Shown piece after piece: positions 31,144 to 38,286 of a stretch of 38,286 nucleotides of DNA; position 1 is the stretch's first letter, and every line of letters starts with the position of its first letter. The notes under the pieces are model-generated. The model saw only the letters and a program-made list of their open reading frames with translations, searched no databases and was not told where the DNA came from. The stretch is from Bacillota bacterium. GTDB taxonomy: Bacteria; Bacillota; Clostridia; Acetivibrionales; DTU013. The DNA is taken from positions 1-38,286 of the forward strand of contig JAEYON010000131.1 of the NCBI GenBank assembly GCA_023411645.1, in the 5' to 3' direction. Both the position numbers and the translations under genes were made by a program.

Positions 31144-32688
31144 ATGGCTTCAAGGATAAAAATATTTGACACGACATTAAGAGATGGGGAGCAAACTCCG
31201 GGAGTCAGTCTGAATATACAGGAGAAGCTGGAAATTGCGCGGCAGCTGGTTCGCCTTGGAGTGGACGTGATTGAGGCGGGATTTGCCATATCATCCCCGG
31301 GCGATTTTGAAGCTGTCAAAACAGTTGCTGAAAATGTGAAGGGCGTTACGATCGCAAGCCTCAGCAGAGCAATGGAAAAGGATATTGACAGAGCATGGGA
31401 GGCAGTGCGTAATGCTGAAAATCCGTGCATCCATACATTTATTGCAACCTCAGACATTCATATGAAATATAAGCTGAGAATGACTGAGGAAGAAGTACTC
31501 GCAAGGGCTATTGCCATGGTGAAATATGCGAAAAAGTATTGCTCAAATGTTGAGTTTTCTGCGGAGGATGCTAGCAGGACCAGAGAGGAGTTCCTTTACA
31601 GGGTCGTTGAGGAGGTCATTAAAGCCGGTGCAACAGTGGTAAATATACCGGATACGGTTGGATATTCCTCGCCGGAGGAGTTTGGACGATTGATAAAAGG
31701 CATTAAGGAAAATGTATCCGGAATCGATAAAGCAGATATAAGTGTTCATTGCCATAATGACCTTGGGCTTGCGGTGGCCAACTCTCTTGCCGCCGTCAGA
31801 AACGGCGCGACACAGGTCGAATGTACCGTTAACGGACTTGGTGAACGAGCCGGGAATGCTTCGGTAGAAGAGATTATAATGGGACTTCAGACCAGGAAGG
31901 ACTTTTATGGAGAGATAGTACACAACATAGATACGAGGCAGATTTATCGCTCCAGCAAACTGGTCAGCAGCCTGACGGGCATCAGCGTTCAGCCGAACAA
32001 GGCCATTGTTGGCGCAAATGCCTTTTCACATGAATCCGGCATTCACCAGCATGGAGTACTGGCTGAGAAATCTACTTATGAGATTATGACGCCCGAGTCC
32101 ATCGGACTTTCGCAGAACACTATGGTACTGGGTAAGCTTTCAGGCAAACATGCCTTTGAAGAAAGGCTGAAGGAAATGGGATATACTTTGTCGCCGGAAG
32201 CTATCACCGAGGCTTTTGAGAAGTTCAAGCAGCTGGCGGACAAGAAGAAAACCGTACTTGACCGCGATATCGAAGCTTTGGTGGAAGATAAATTCTCAGA
32301 GGTTGAAGAGACCTACAAGCTGGACAGCTTCCAGATCAACAGCGGCAACAAGGTCATCGCAACAGCTACGTTAAGCCTTTACAAGGATGGCAGGATAGTG
32401 ACTGAAGCGGCTACCGGAGATGGACCTGTAAATGCAGCATTCAATGCGGTTGAAAGAACAGTTGGTTTTGAACTTGTTCTTCAGGATTATAGCCTCAAGG
32501 GTGTTACTGAGGGCAAGGATGCTCTTGGCGAGGCAACAGTAAGGGTTGTAAAGGATGATCGGATTTATGTTGGCAGAGGCGTGAGTACGGACGTGATCGA
32601 GGCCAGTATAAAGGCCTACATCAATGCGATCAACAGAGTAATCAGTGACCACGGAAGAGAAACCTCTGGAGAAAAGGAGGCCATATGA
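31144..32688 (+). CDS. leuA: 2-isopropylmalate synthase
   Basis: First enzyme of leucine synthesis, condensing 2-oxoisovalerate with acetyl-CoA. 514 aa, full family length. The TIM barrel begins IFDTTLRDGEQTPGVSLN (metal-binding D14) and has SVHCHNDLGLAVANSLAAV, with the HxH metal ligands, and CTVNGLGERAGNAS. The linker region (about 290-385) is followed by the LeuA regulatory domain (about 390-500) that binds leucine. GGGAGGG precedes the ATG. The 120-nt gap after ilvC holds no visible promoter or terminator, so it is likely in the T-box operon. The stop overlaps the next start by 4 nt. Confidence 0.96.
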   Translation: MASRIKIFDTTLRDGEQTPGVSLNIQEKLEIARQLVRLGVDVIEAGFAISSPGDFEAVKTVAENVKGVTIASLSRAMEKDIDRAWEAVRNAENPCIHTFIATSDIHMKYKLRMTEEEVLARAIAMVKYAKKYCSNVEFSAEDASRTREEFLYRVVEEVIKAGATVVNIPDTVGYSSPEEFGRLIKGIKENVSGIDKADISVHCHNDLGLAVANSLAAVRNGATQVECTVNGLGERAGNASVEEIIMGLQTRKDFYGEIVHNIDTRQIYRSSKLVSSLTGISVQPNKAIVGANAFSHESGIHQHGVLAEKSTYEIMTPESIGLSQNTMVLGKLSGKHAFEERLKEMGYTLSPEAITEAFEKFKQLADKKKTVLDRDIEALVEDKFSEVEETYKLDSFQINSGNKVIATATLSLYKDGRIVTEAATGDGPVNAAFNAVERTVGFELVLQDYSLKGVTEGKDALGEATVRVVKDDRIYVGRGVSTDVIEASIKAYINAINRVISDHGRETSGEKEAI

Positions 32689-34244
32689 AAAAAATAGTTG
32701 TGCTTGATTCCACCCTTAGGGATGGCGCACAGGCGCAGGGTATTTCCTTTACGGTTGAGGATAAGCTTAAAATCGTAAAAAGGCTGGATTCCCTTGGCGT
32801 GGCCTATATCGAGGCTGGAAATCCTGGCTCAAACCCAAAGGATCTGGAGTTTTTTGAGAGAGTAAGAATGATTCCATTCAAATATGCGAAGCTCATTGCT
32901 TTTGGAAGCACGAGAAGAGTGGGAATTCCAGTGGAAGAGGACGCAAATGTCAGATCGCTCTTGTTGGCGGGGACCGATGCTGTTGTGCTGTTCGGGAAGT
33001 CATGGGATTTTCAGGTGACTGATATTCTGAAGACGACGCGGGAAGAGAACCTCAGGATGATTGCCGATACCGTCAGGTATTTTAAGAGGATGGGCAAGGA
33101 GGTTGTGTATGATGCGGAGCATTTCTTTGACGGCTACGAATCGGACCCCGGATATGCGACAGAGACGATGAGGGCGGCGGCGGATGCGGGCGCTGACAGC
33201 CTTTGTCTTTGTGATACCAAGGGTGGCACTTTGCCCGGTGATATTTACAGTATTACAGAAAAGATGGTTTCGATGTTCGATATACCTATCGGGATTCATT
33301 GCCATAATGACACCGGCATGGCTGTTGCGGGCTCGATCATGGCGGTACAGGCCGGAGCCTCACAGGTGCAGGGCACAATAAACGGATTTGGTGAGAGATG
33401 CGGCAATGCAAACCTCTGTACGATCATACCGACATTGCAGCTAAAAATGGGATACAACTGTATTCCGGATGAAAACATGTGCGAGATGACGCCTGTGGCA
33501 CGCGCCATAAGCGAAATTGCTAACTTGATCCACGATGAAAGGGCTCCTTACGTCGGTAAGGCGGCGTTTGCCCATAAAGCTGGGATGCATGCGGATGCTG
33601 TGGCCAAGAACACAGCTGCATATGAAATGTTCGATCCCGAATTGGTTGGCAATGAAAGGACTTTTCTCATGTCCGAGGTTGCTGGCAGAAGCGCTGTTCT
33701 GAGCATGGCAAAGAAAGTAGACCCGGCACTGACTAAGGACTCGGCGGAAGCCAGGCTAATCATTGAGAAGTTGAAGGAAATGGAGCATGCAGGTTACCAA
33801 TACGAGGGCGCTGAGAGCTCCTTTGAATTGATCGTGAGGAAAATTCTTGGAACGTATCAGCCATCCTTTGAACTGAGGGATTTCAAGGTGATCGTCAATG
33901 AGCCGGCTAAATCGAATGAACGCAATTCGTCGGCGATGATTAAGGTCAAGGTTGGCGAGCGGGAGGAAATAACCGCCGCGGAAGGCGACGGCCCGGTAAA
34001 TGCTCTTGACAATGCAGTCAGAAAGGCACTTTCCGTGTTTTACCCGAGCATACACGAAATGAAACTGACGGACTATAAGGTTAGAGTGCTGGATTCGACA
34101 TCAGCCACTGCCGCAAAGGTAAGGGTTCTGATAGAATCTACGGATGGCAATGAGGTATGGACGACCATCGGCGTTTCCACAGATATTATAGAAGCAAGCT
34201 GGAAGGCTCTTGTGGATTCAATTGAATACAAGCTTGGGAAGTAG
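32685..34244 (+). CDS. cimA: (R)-citramalate synthase
   Basis: DRE-TIM enzyme, 519 aa, that makes citramalate from pyruvate and acetyl-CoA, the threonine-independent route to 2-oxobutyrate and isoleucine. It starts LDSTLRDGAQAQGISFTVED (D13 metal ligand), with AYIEAGNPGSNPKD, GIHCHNDTGMAVAGSIMAV and TINGFGERCGNANL, typical of the clostridial CimA type that resembles neither LeuA nor homocitrate synthase closely. A C-terminal LeuA-like regulatory domain is present (about 395-515). The ATG overlaps the leuA stop (ATGA), so the two acyl-transfer enzymes are translationally coupled. The C2-C3 hydratase and dehydrogenase steps shared with leucine synthesis (LeuCDB) are not in the window. Confidence 0.93.
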   Translation: MKKIVVLDSTLRDGAQAQGISFTVEDKLKIVKRLDSLGVAYIEAGNPGSNPKDLEFFERVRMIPFKYAKLIAFGSTRRVGIPVEEDANVRSLLLAGTDAVVLFGKSWDFQVTDILKTTREENLRMIADTVRYFKRMGKEVVYDAEHFFDGYESDPGYATETMRAAADAGADSLCLCDTKGGTLPGDIYSITEKMVSMFDIPIGIHCHNDTGMAVAGSIMAVQAGASQVQGTINGFGERCGNANLCTIIPTLQLKMGYNCIPDENMCEMTPVARAISEIANLIHDERAPYVGKAAFAHKAGMHADAVAKNTAAYEMFDPELVGNERTFLMSEVAGRSAVLSMAKKVDPALTKDSAEARLIIEKLKEMEHAGYQYEGAESSFELIVRKILGTYQPSFELRDFKVIVNEPAKSNERNSSAMIKVKVGEREEITAAEGDGPVNALDNAVRKALSVFYPSIHEMKLTDYKVRVLDSTSATAAKVRVLIESTDGNEVWTTIGVSTDIIEASWKALVDSIEYKLGK

Positions 34245-34251
34245 GTAACAC

Positions 34252-34292
34252 AGAGGGGACAATGCTTTTAACACAAGAGGACTGTCCCCTCT
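34252..34292. repeat. Extragenic palindrome with GGGGACA/TGTCCCC arms
   Basis: AGAGGGGACA (34252-34261) pairs perfectly with TGTCCCCTCT (34283-34292); the 21-nt loop is ATGCTTTTAACACAAGAGGAC, and ATTTTCT follows. It lies just after the cimA stop and could end the operon transcript. Palindromes with GGGGAC(A) arms recur in many Clostridia genomes. A shorter GGGGAC/GTCCCC hairpin is at 23561. Confidence 0.75.
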
Positions 34293-34318
34293 ATTTTCTA
34301 AAAGAAAGGTGAAGCGTA

Positions 34319-34579
34319 TTGACACTCAATGGCAGTATATATGTAGAAGGAAAACTGGTCAGGGAATCTTCTGCAGAGGATAATGAAGCGGGGCACAGCT
34401 TCAGGGACAAACTTGAAGCGTGCCTCATTGATTTGTGTACACAGCTGGACATCCCAGTTCCCCTGTGGCTTAAAAAGAATACTCGCGAGCTTGCTATTTT
34501 TAGAAAGACATTTTTCACTTCGGAGCAATTCATTGATAAGGTATGGTTTGATAAATTTGAAATAAAGCTGGGGCAATAA
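34319..34579 (+). CDS. Small conserved-looking protein of unknown function
   Basis: I do not recognise a family. The 86-aa product (TTG start) has an N-terminal beta-like part (SIYVEGKLVRES), a central helix (FRDKLEACLIDLCTQLDIPV) and a C-terminal FDKFEIKLGQ strand; LWLKKNTRELAIFRKTFF is basic. The TTG follows AAAGGTGA at 6 nt spacing. No TM helix or signal peptide is seen. It sits alone between an extragenic palindrome and the ATP-grasp promoter. Confidence 0.7.
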   Translation: MTLNGSIYVEGKLVRESSAEDNEAGHSFRDKLEACLIDLCTQLDIPVPLWLKKNTRELAIFRKTFFTSEQFIDKVWFDKFEIKLGQ

Positions 34580-34583
34580 TGTA

Positions 34584-34633
34584 AATCACGTGATTGTCTT
34601 GTTATGCCGCTGTGGCGCCTTGTTGCGGCATAT
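34584..34633. promoter_or_regulatory. Palindrome and hairpin upstream of the ATP-grasp promoter
   Basis: AATCACGTGATT (34584-34595) is a perfect 12-bp palindrome, possibly an operator. TATGCCGC (34603-34610) with GCGGCATA (34626-34633) forms an 8-bp stem with a 15-nt loop, ending 1 base before the -35 hexamer; it could end the preceding gene, though only three T follow. Confidence 0.45.
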
Positions 34634-34634
34634 T

Positions 34635-34663
34635 TGACAGTGATTTTCTGAAATGATAAGATA
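34635..34663 (+). promoter_or_regulatory. Sigma-A promoter of the ATP-grasp/PHP/deacetylase cluster
   Basis: TTGACA (34635-34640), 17-base spacer, TAAGAT (34658-34663), with TG one base before the -10. The start near 34670 would leave almost no leader before the in-frame ATG at 34673, which supports the TTG at 34706 as the start. Confidence 0.72.
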
Positions 34664-34705
34664 ACATCAAAAATGAATGATACGCAATTAGGGGAGCACT
34701 GCTAT

Positions 34706-35977
34706 TTGAAAAGGGCTTTTATTACTGATGTTCATTACCGTATGGGGCTTGCGGCTGTAAGATCTATCGGCAGAAGGTCAATCGATGTGACTGCTCTGGA
34801 TTATGATACTGTTCCGCAGAAATCCATATTGGGCTTCTATTCAAGGTATGCTTCTGATAAGAGGCTTGTCCCAAGCGCATCCGAAAACAAGTTGGAGTTT
34901 ATTAACGGCATCATTAATCTGGCGGAAGAGAGTAAAAGGAATTCCACAAAGAGTAGAAGAAATTCCGCAGAACGTAAAAGAGAATCTATTATTGATGCGC
35001 ATGATGCGCAAGAAAAACCTGTTCTGATTGCTGTCGGCATAGACAGCCTAAAGGCTGTATCCGAGTATAGCAGCCTTCTTGAGCCTCATTTTGATTTTGT
35101 TGTTCCATCGCTGGAGAGTATGGAAATTGCAGATGATAAACAAAAGCTTATGGATGTTGCAATAAAAACAGGCATCCCCTGTCCTGAAACCACAGTTCTA
35201 TTAGCTAATGAAACCATTGAGCAATTATCTGAAAGAATAAAATACCCTGTTGTTATAAAGTACAGAAAGGGCGAGGCTTTAAAGCTTAAGCCCGTAAAAC
35301 GCTATAGAATAATAGAAGACCGGCAGACATTTATTGAAGTGTATAAACAGATGCATTCCATGCAGGAGTTTCCTCTGGTCCAGGAATACATACGCGGTGA
35401 CGGCTTTGGCGTTTCAGCGGTTTTTGACAAAAGAGGAGAGCCCCTTGAAATTTTCTGTCATAAAAGGCTTAGAGAGTACCCGGTTACAGGGGGCCCGAGC
35501 TGCTTTTGCGAGAGTATCTGGGATGATAGGCTTGTTGATTATGCAATCCGACTTTTGAAGGAATTGGACTGGAGAGGGGTCGCCATGGTTGAATTTAAAG
35601 GCAGCCTGGACGAAGGTGTTTCTCTGATGGAGATAAATCCGAGATTTTGGGGAAGTCTGCCTCTATCAATACTTTCCGGGTGTGATATACCCTTTGCTAT
35701 TTACCGTGCTGCGTCCGGGGAATTATATGGGGAGCATACAGGCAGCGACGGTGCCGGTATTCGTAAGTGCGGATATAAGCAGGGAACCCGCATGCGGTTT
35801 TTGTTCCAGGATCTTTTGTCACTGCCCGGCTATATGAGAGTGAAGAAGAATAAATTGAAGTTCCTGCTGCAGTTTACAGGACAGCTCCTGGATCCCCGAA
35901 TTAAGGATGGAGTGCTTGAATTAAATGATTTAAGACCATCATTAGCTTACATACGACAGGTGGTAAGAAAGCTATAA
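34706..35977 (+). CDS. ATP-grasp ligase-like protein
   Basis: Cytoplasmic ATP-grasp family enzyme, 423 aa, likely joining a carboxylate to an amine or other nucleophile through an acyl phosphate; the substrate is unknown. An N-terminal Rossmann-like pre-ATP-grasp domain (1-130) starts MKRAFITDVHYRMGLAAVRS. The ATP-grasp fold follows: VVIKYRKGEALKLKP (ATP-binding lysines), LVQEYIRGDGFGVSAVF, and the metal-binding VAMVEFKG and LMEINPRFWGSLPLS. About residues 75-95 are a Lys/Arg/Ser/Asn-rich insert of three 7-residue repeats (21-bp units at 34929-34991). The TTG at 34706 is preceded by GGGGAG at 9 nt. The PHP gene follows after 104 nt, with only a small 6-bp hairpin between. Confidence 0.88.
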   Translation: MKRAFITDVHYRMGLAAVRSIGRRSIDVTALDYDTVPQKSILGFYSRYASDKRLVPSASENKLEFINGIINLAEESKRNSTKSRRNSAERKRESIIDAHDAQEKPVLIAVGIDSLKAVSEYSSLLEPHFDFVVPSLESMEIADDKQKLMDVAIKTGIPCPETTVLLANETIEQLSERIKYPVVIKYRKGEALKLKPVKRYRIIEDRQTFIEVYKQMHSMQEFPLVQEYIRGDGFGVSAVFDKRGEPLEIFCHKRLREYPVTGGPSCFCESIWDDRLVDYAIRLLKELDWRGVAMVEFKGSLDEGVSLMEINPRFWGSLPLSILSGCDIPFAIYRAASGELYGEHTGSDGAGIRKCGYKQGTRMRFLFQDLLSLPGYMRVKKNKLKFLLQFTGQLLDPRIKDGVLELNDLRPSLAYIRQVVRKL

Positions 35978-36081
35978 ACATGACATGGATGCATGTAAAA
36001 GATGCCTGAAACAGGCACCCAGGACAAGCACACTAAAAACATACGAAATAAATACCGCATTCCTTGCAGGAGGTCGATATA

Positions 36082-36873
36082 TTGAGGTTTGATCTGCATA
36101 TACATTCAGCATATTCCCCTGATTCACGAAGCAGTGTGGACGATATAATACGCAGTGCTTTACAGGCAGGGCTGCAGGGCATTTCAATCACTGATCACAA
36201 TAGCTTTAAAGGCAGTGAAGAGGCCATGAAAGCAGGCCGGTCGGACATTATGATCATTCCCGGAGCGGAATATTCTACCGATATGGGGCATCTGCTTGTG
36301 TATTTTCTCAGGCAGGGACTTGAAAGACTCAACCTGCCGAAGGATGCCTTCGGGTGCTACAGCTGGCGCGATATAGTATCGTCTGCTCGGGAGCAAGGCG
36401 CGTTGGTTTATATTGCGCACCCCTTCAAAAGGGCAATGAATTATGAACCGGCTTTATGGGATGAGATTGACGGGATAGAGATATACAACAGCCGCACTGC
36501 TTTATGCAGAAATATGGAAGCAAATAATATGGCGCTGCAGGAAGCCACAAAGAGGGGCAAAGCCTTTTGTGCAGGGAGCGACGGACATTGGACCGGGGAG
36601 ATAGGAAATGCATTCTGGGAATATAACGGGAAAGAAGAAATAATGGATGCGCTCAGGATGGGCCTTGGACGTGTCTGGGGCTCACCGACATCAAGACTTT
36701 ATGAGCCTGCAAGCCAGATATTGAAAAAAATAAAGAGGAAACAGCTTTTACAATTGCCCAGACCGCTTGCCAAAATGGCTTATGCCTGTATAATGGAGAT
36801 CGGAAGAACGGTTGGATTGGGTAAAAAACCGTTAAAGGGCTGGTTGGATGTAAATACTCATAAAGAGGAGTAA
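36082..36873 (+). CDS. PHP-domain metal-dependent phosphoesterase
   Basis: PHP-superfamily hydrolase, 263 aa, using a multi-metal site to cleave phosphoester bonds. Visible metal-ligand motifs: DLHIHS (H6, H8), ITDHN (D38, H39), PGAEYS (E63), YIAHPF (about H119) and GSDGHW (about residue 175). The C-terminal basic region (LKKIKRKQLLQL) is unusual. The TTG at 36082 follows AGGAGG at 8 nt. The deacetylase gene starts 5 nt after the stop, so they are one operon. Stand-alone PHP proteins include histidinol phosphatase and small-molecule phosphodiesterases; context suggests a surface-polymer or lipid-linked intermediate, but this is inference. Confidence 0.92.
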   Translation: MRFDLHIHSAYSPDSRSSVDDIIRSALQAGLQGISITDHNSFKGSEEAMKAGRSDIMIIPGAEYSTDMGHLLVYFLRQGLERLNLPKDAFGCYSWRDIVSSAREQGALVYIAHPFKRAMNYEPALWDEIDGIEIYNSRTALCRNMEANNMALQEATKRGKAFCAGSDGHWTGEIGNAFWEYNGKEEIMDALRMGLGRVWGSPTSRLYEPASQILKKIKRKQLLQLPRPLAKMAYACIMEIGRTVGLGKKPLKGWLDVNTHKEE

Positions 36874-36878
36874 TCGTT

Positions 36879-38286
36879 ATGTTTATTTATGATATGGCGC
36901 GAAAAATAAACGCCTATAGAAAAATCCGGAAGAAAGCCGCAGCCGGAAGGTATCTGAGTTCTGTGAGAAGGATTGAACGAACAGCTCCTCTAAGTTCAGG
37001 CCGCTTTGTCGCTATGACATTTGACGATGGGCCAAGCGCTGCTCTTCCTAATCCGCCTGTTAGAGATCCGGACGAACAGGTTGGTCTTACTGCGGAGCTC
37101 CTAAAAATACTTAACAAATATGGCGCAAAGGGCACATTTGACGTTATTGGAACAACTGAGCATAATTATCCGGATAAAGCAGGTGTAAAGGGCGATTTTA
37201 CGTGGAGTGGAGTCAGCTATGACCATTATCCCGAATTCGGACAGGACACGCTTGCGGGAGTTAAAAATCAACTTAAGCTCGCAAGGGAAATTGCAGCGGG
37301 CGGCCACGAGCTGGCGAGCCATGGATATAGGCATATACTTTTTGGCCCCATGAAACTTGTTTACGGGAAAAGAGTCTGTTTTAAAAGCTTGCTTGAAGTG
37401 ATTGAAGATCTCGAAATGCTAGATCAACTGGCTCTGAAGGAAACAAACTATAAAATTCGACTGTCACGTCCGCCGCACTATATTGACAGGATTCCTGACG
37501 GGTATACGTCCTACGATGCATACAGATACATGGATTACCAATATCTTGCCGCAAGCTTCGACGCGGGAGGATGGAAACCCTCAAAGGGAAACTACGAGCA
37601 GGATGTCAGGGAGATGGCGGATTTAATTGAACGCGCCTTGGCGGAAGACCCCGATATATTGAACGGTCAAATCATATTTCAGAAGGACGGCTGCAACATG
37701 TCGCTTCAGACTCCTGTGGCAAGCGCCCTCGATAAAAGTCTCAAGCTGCTGACCGACGCCGGTTACAAGGTGGTTACTGCTTCGGAGCTGATAAGAATGT
37801 CGCCTTTTGAGGATATTGACGATACAGATCCCTGTTTTGAGCCGGTGCGAAGACTTACATCGGCCGGATATGTGACGGGTTACAAAAACAATACCTTCCA
37901 GCCGGACAGGCTGCTTACGGGAAAAGAACTTGCGGTTATGACGACGTCTCCGCAGATACTTCTAGACAGGTATAGGGAGCAGATCGATTTGAAATACCGT
38001 TCCGGTGCTTCTGGTGCTTCCGGGTCTTATGGGTCTTCTGGTGCTTCAGAGGTCTCTGGTAATACAAGTGCTGCAGTCGTTTCCGGCGCTCCCGGCATAC
38101 AAGTGGAGACAATATATCAGGCGGCTCTGGAAAATGCCCGTGAAAACAGCCGACTTTCAAAGGTAATTCAATACCTGGATTCTGACAAACCAATTACGGA
38201 CAAGCAATTTGACGCATTTTTAAGCGCGGCCGCAGGCGGAACTGATATAAACTGGCGTCCGGAAGAATTTAAAAATATAGGGGCAC
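36879..38286 (+). CDS. Polysaccharide deacetylase with an SLH-like segment, 3' end cut by the window
   Basis: Partial gene; 469 codons are visible without a stop, starting with an ATG after AGAGGAG. A NodB-type domain has MTFDDGPS (D49/D50), GHELASHGYRH with H148 and H152 in HxxxH form, and LSRPPHY. At about residues 318-355 an SLH-like module follows (AGYVTGYKNNTFQPDRLLTG), then a Ser/Gly-rich stretch of seven 9-bp units (38001-38063) and a helical part. The N-terminal 40 residues are basic and not a clear signal peptide (no hydrophobic core), which is odd for a surface enzyme. Members remove N- or O-acetyl groups from chitin, peptidoglycan or other polysaccharides. Confidence 0.88.
   Translation, partial: MFIYDMARKINAYRKIRKKAAAGRYLSSVRRIERTAPLSSGRFVAMTFDDGPSAALPNPPVRDPDEQVGLTAELLKILNKYGAKGTFDVIGTTEHNYPDKAGVKGDFTWSGVSYDHYPEFGQDTLAGVKNQLKLAREIAAGGHELASHGYRHILFGPMKLVYGKRVCFKSLLEVIEDLEMLDQLALKETNYKIRLSRPPHYIDRIPDGYTSYDAYRYMDYQYLAASFDAGGWKPSKGNYEQDVREMADLIERALAEDPDILNGQIIFQKDGCNMSLQTPVASALDKSLKLLTDAGYKVVTASELIRMSPFEDIDDTDPCFEPVRRLTSAGYVTGYKNNTFQPDRLLTGKELAVMTTSPQILLDRYREQIDLKYRSGASGASGSYGSSGASEVSGNTSAAVVSGAPGIQVETIYQAALENARENSRLSKVIQYLDSDKPITDKQFDAFLSAAAGGTDINWRPEEFKNIGA
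38001..38063 (+). repeat. Seven degenerate 9-bp repeats in the deacetylase gene
   Basis: Units of the type TC(C/T)GG(T/G)(G/T)CT encode Ser-Gly-Ala-like triplets. The motif TCCGGTGCTTC also occurs in the prmC insert. The array keeps the frame. Confidence 0.8.

Noticed and set aside
36003..36017. TGCCTG-AAA-CAGGCA hairpin between the ATP-grasp and PHP genes as a terminator
   Set aside because: Only a 6-bp stem with a 3-nt loop and no T-run; the genes can be one transcript.

Overview
The window is chromosomal DNA of a spore-forming member of the Clostridia (Firmicutes). The evidence is the WalR/WalK-YycH-YycI-MurA-YycJ-RlmH neighbourhood, a YyaC-type sporulation protein, a leucine T-box leader, a GlnA of the Firmicutes type with Arg62, SLH-domain surface proteins, strong GGAGG-type ribosome binding sites and frequent TTG/GTG starts. 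I cannot name the genus. There is no prophage, transposase, CRISPR array, rRNA or tRNA that I can recognise. Most genes are on the + strand; only a lipid kinase and a PP2C phosphatase are on the - strand.

Region 1 (1-8489) is the cell-wall stress locus: walR, walK, then a second transcription unit that starts at a consensus WalR box and encodes an unrecognised secreted protein translationally coupled to yycH and yycI. It is followed by murA, yycJ (walJ) and rlmH. Region 2 (8490-14900) has a secreted SLH protein with a BsuPI domain, a small membrane protein, an asymmetric heterodimeric ABC exporter and a convergent BmrU-type lipid kinase. Region 3 (15000-20660) is the information-processing block: a Cys-rich protein, a very long Rho (745 aa, with AT-hook-like motifs and 17 pentapeptide repeats), rpmE, a DUF1385 membrane protein and prmC (with an internal 36-bp tandem repeat).

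Region 4 (20683-27271) holds a PAS-PP2C phosphatase, yyaC, a LiaF-like membrane protein, a 52-aa rubredoxin, glnA behind a long and possibly structured leader, a DUF951 protein, an HtrA-type protease and a small unknown protein. Region 5 (27364-34244) is a branched-chain amino acid operon, ilvB-ilvN-ilvC-leuA-cimA, behind a T-box leader whose specifier reads as CUC (Leu); it serves acetolactate, leucine and citramalate-route isoleucine synthesis. Region 6 (34252-38286) has an extragenic palindrome, a small unknown gene, and a three-gene cluster with its own promoter: an ATP-grasp ligase, a PHP phosphoesterase and a polysaccharide deacetylase with an SLH-like segment, cut by the window end.

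A theme across the window is short degenerate tandem repeats. Inside genes their periods are multiples of three (15, 36, 21 and 9 bp, in rho, prmC, the ATP-grasp gene and the deacetylase gene); in the rubredoxin-glnA gap they are 26 and 28 bp. The most notable candidates for undescribed biology are the WalR-box-controlled secreted protein coupled to yycH, the Rho N-terminal extension, the glnA leader, and the ATP-grasp/PHP/deacetylase cluster.
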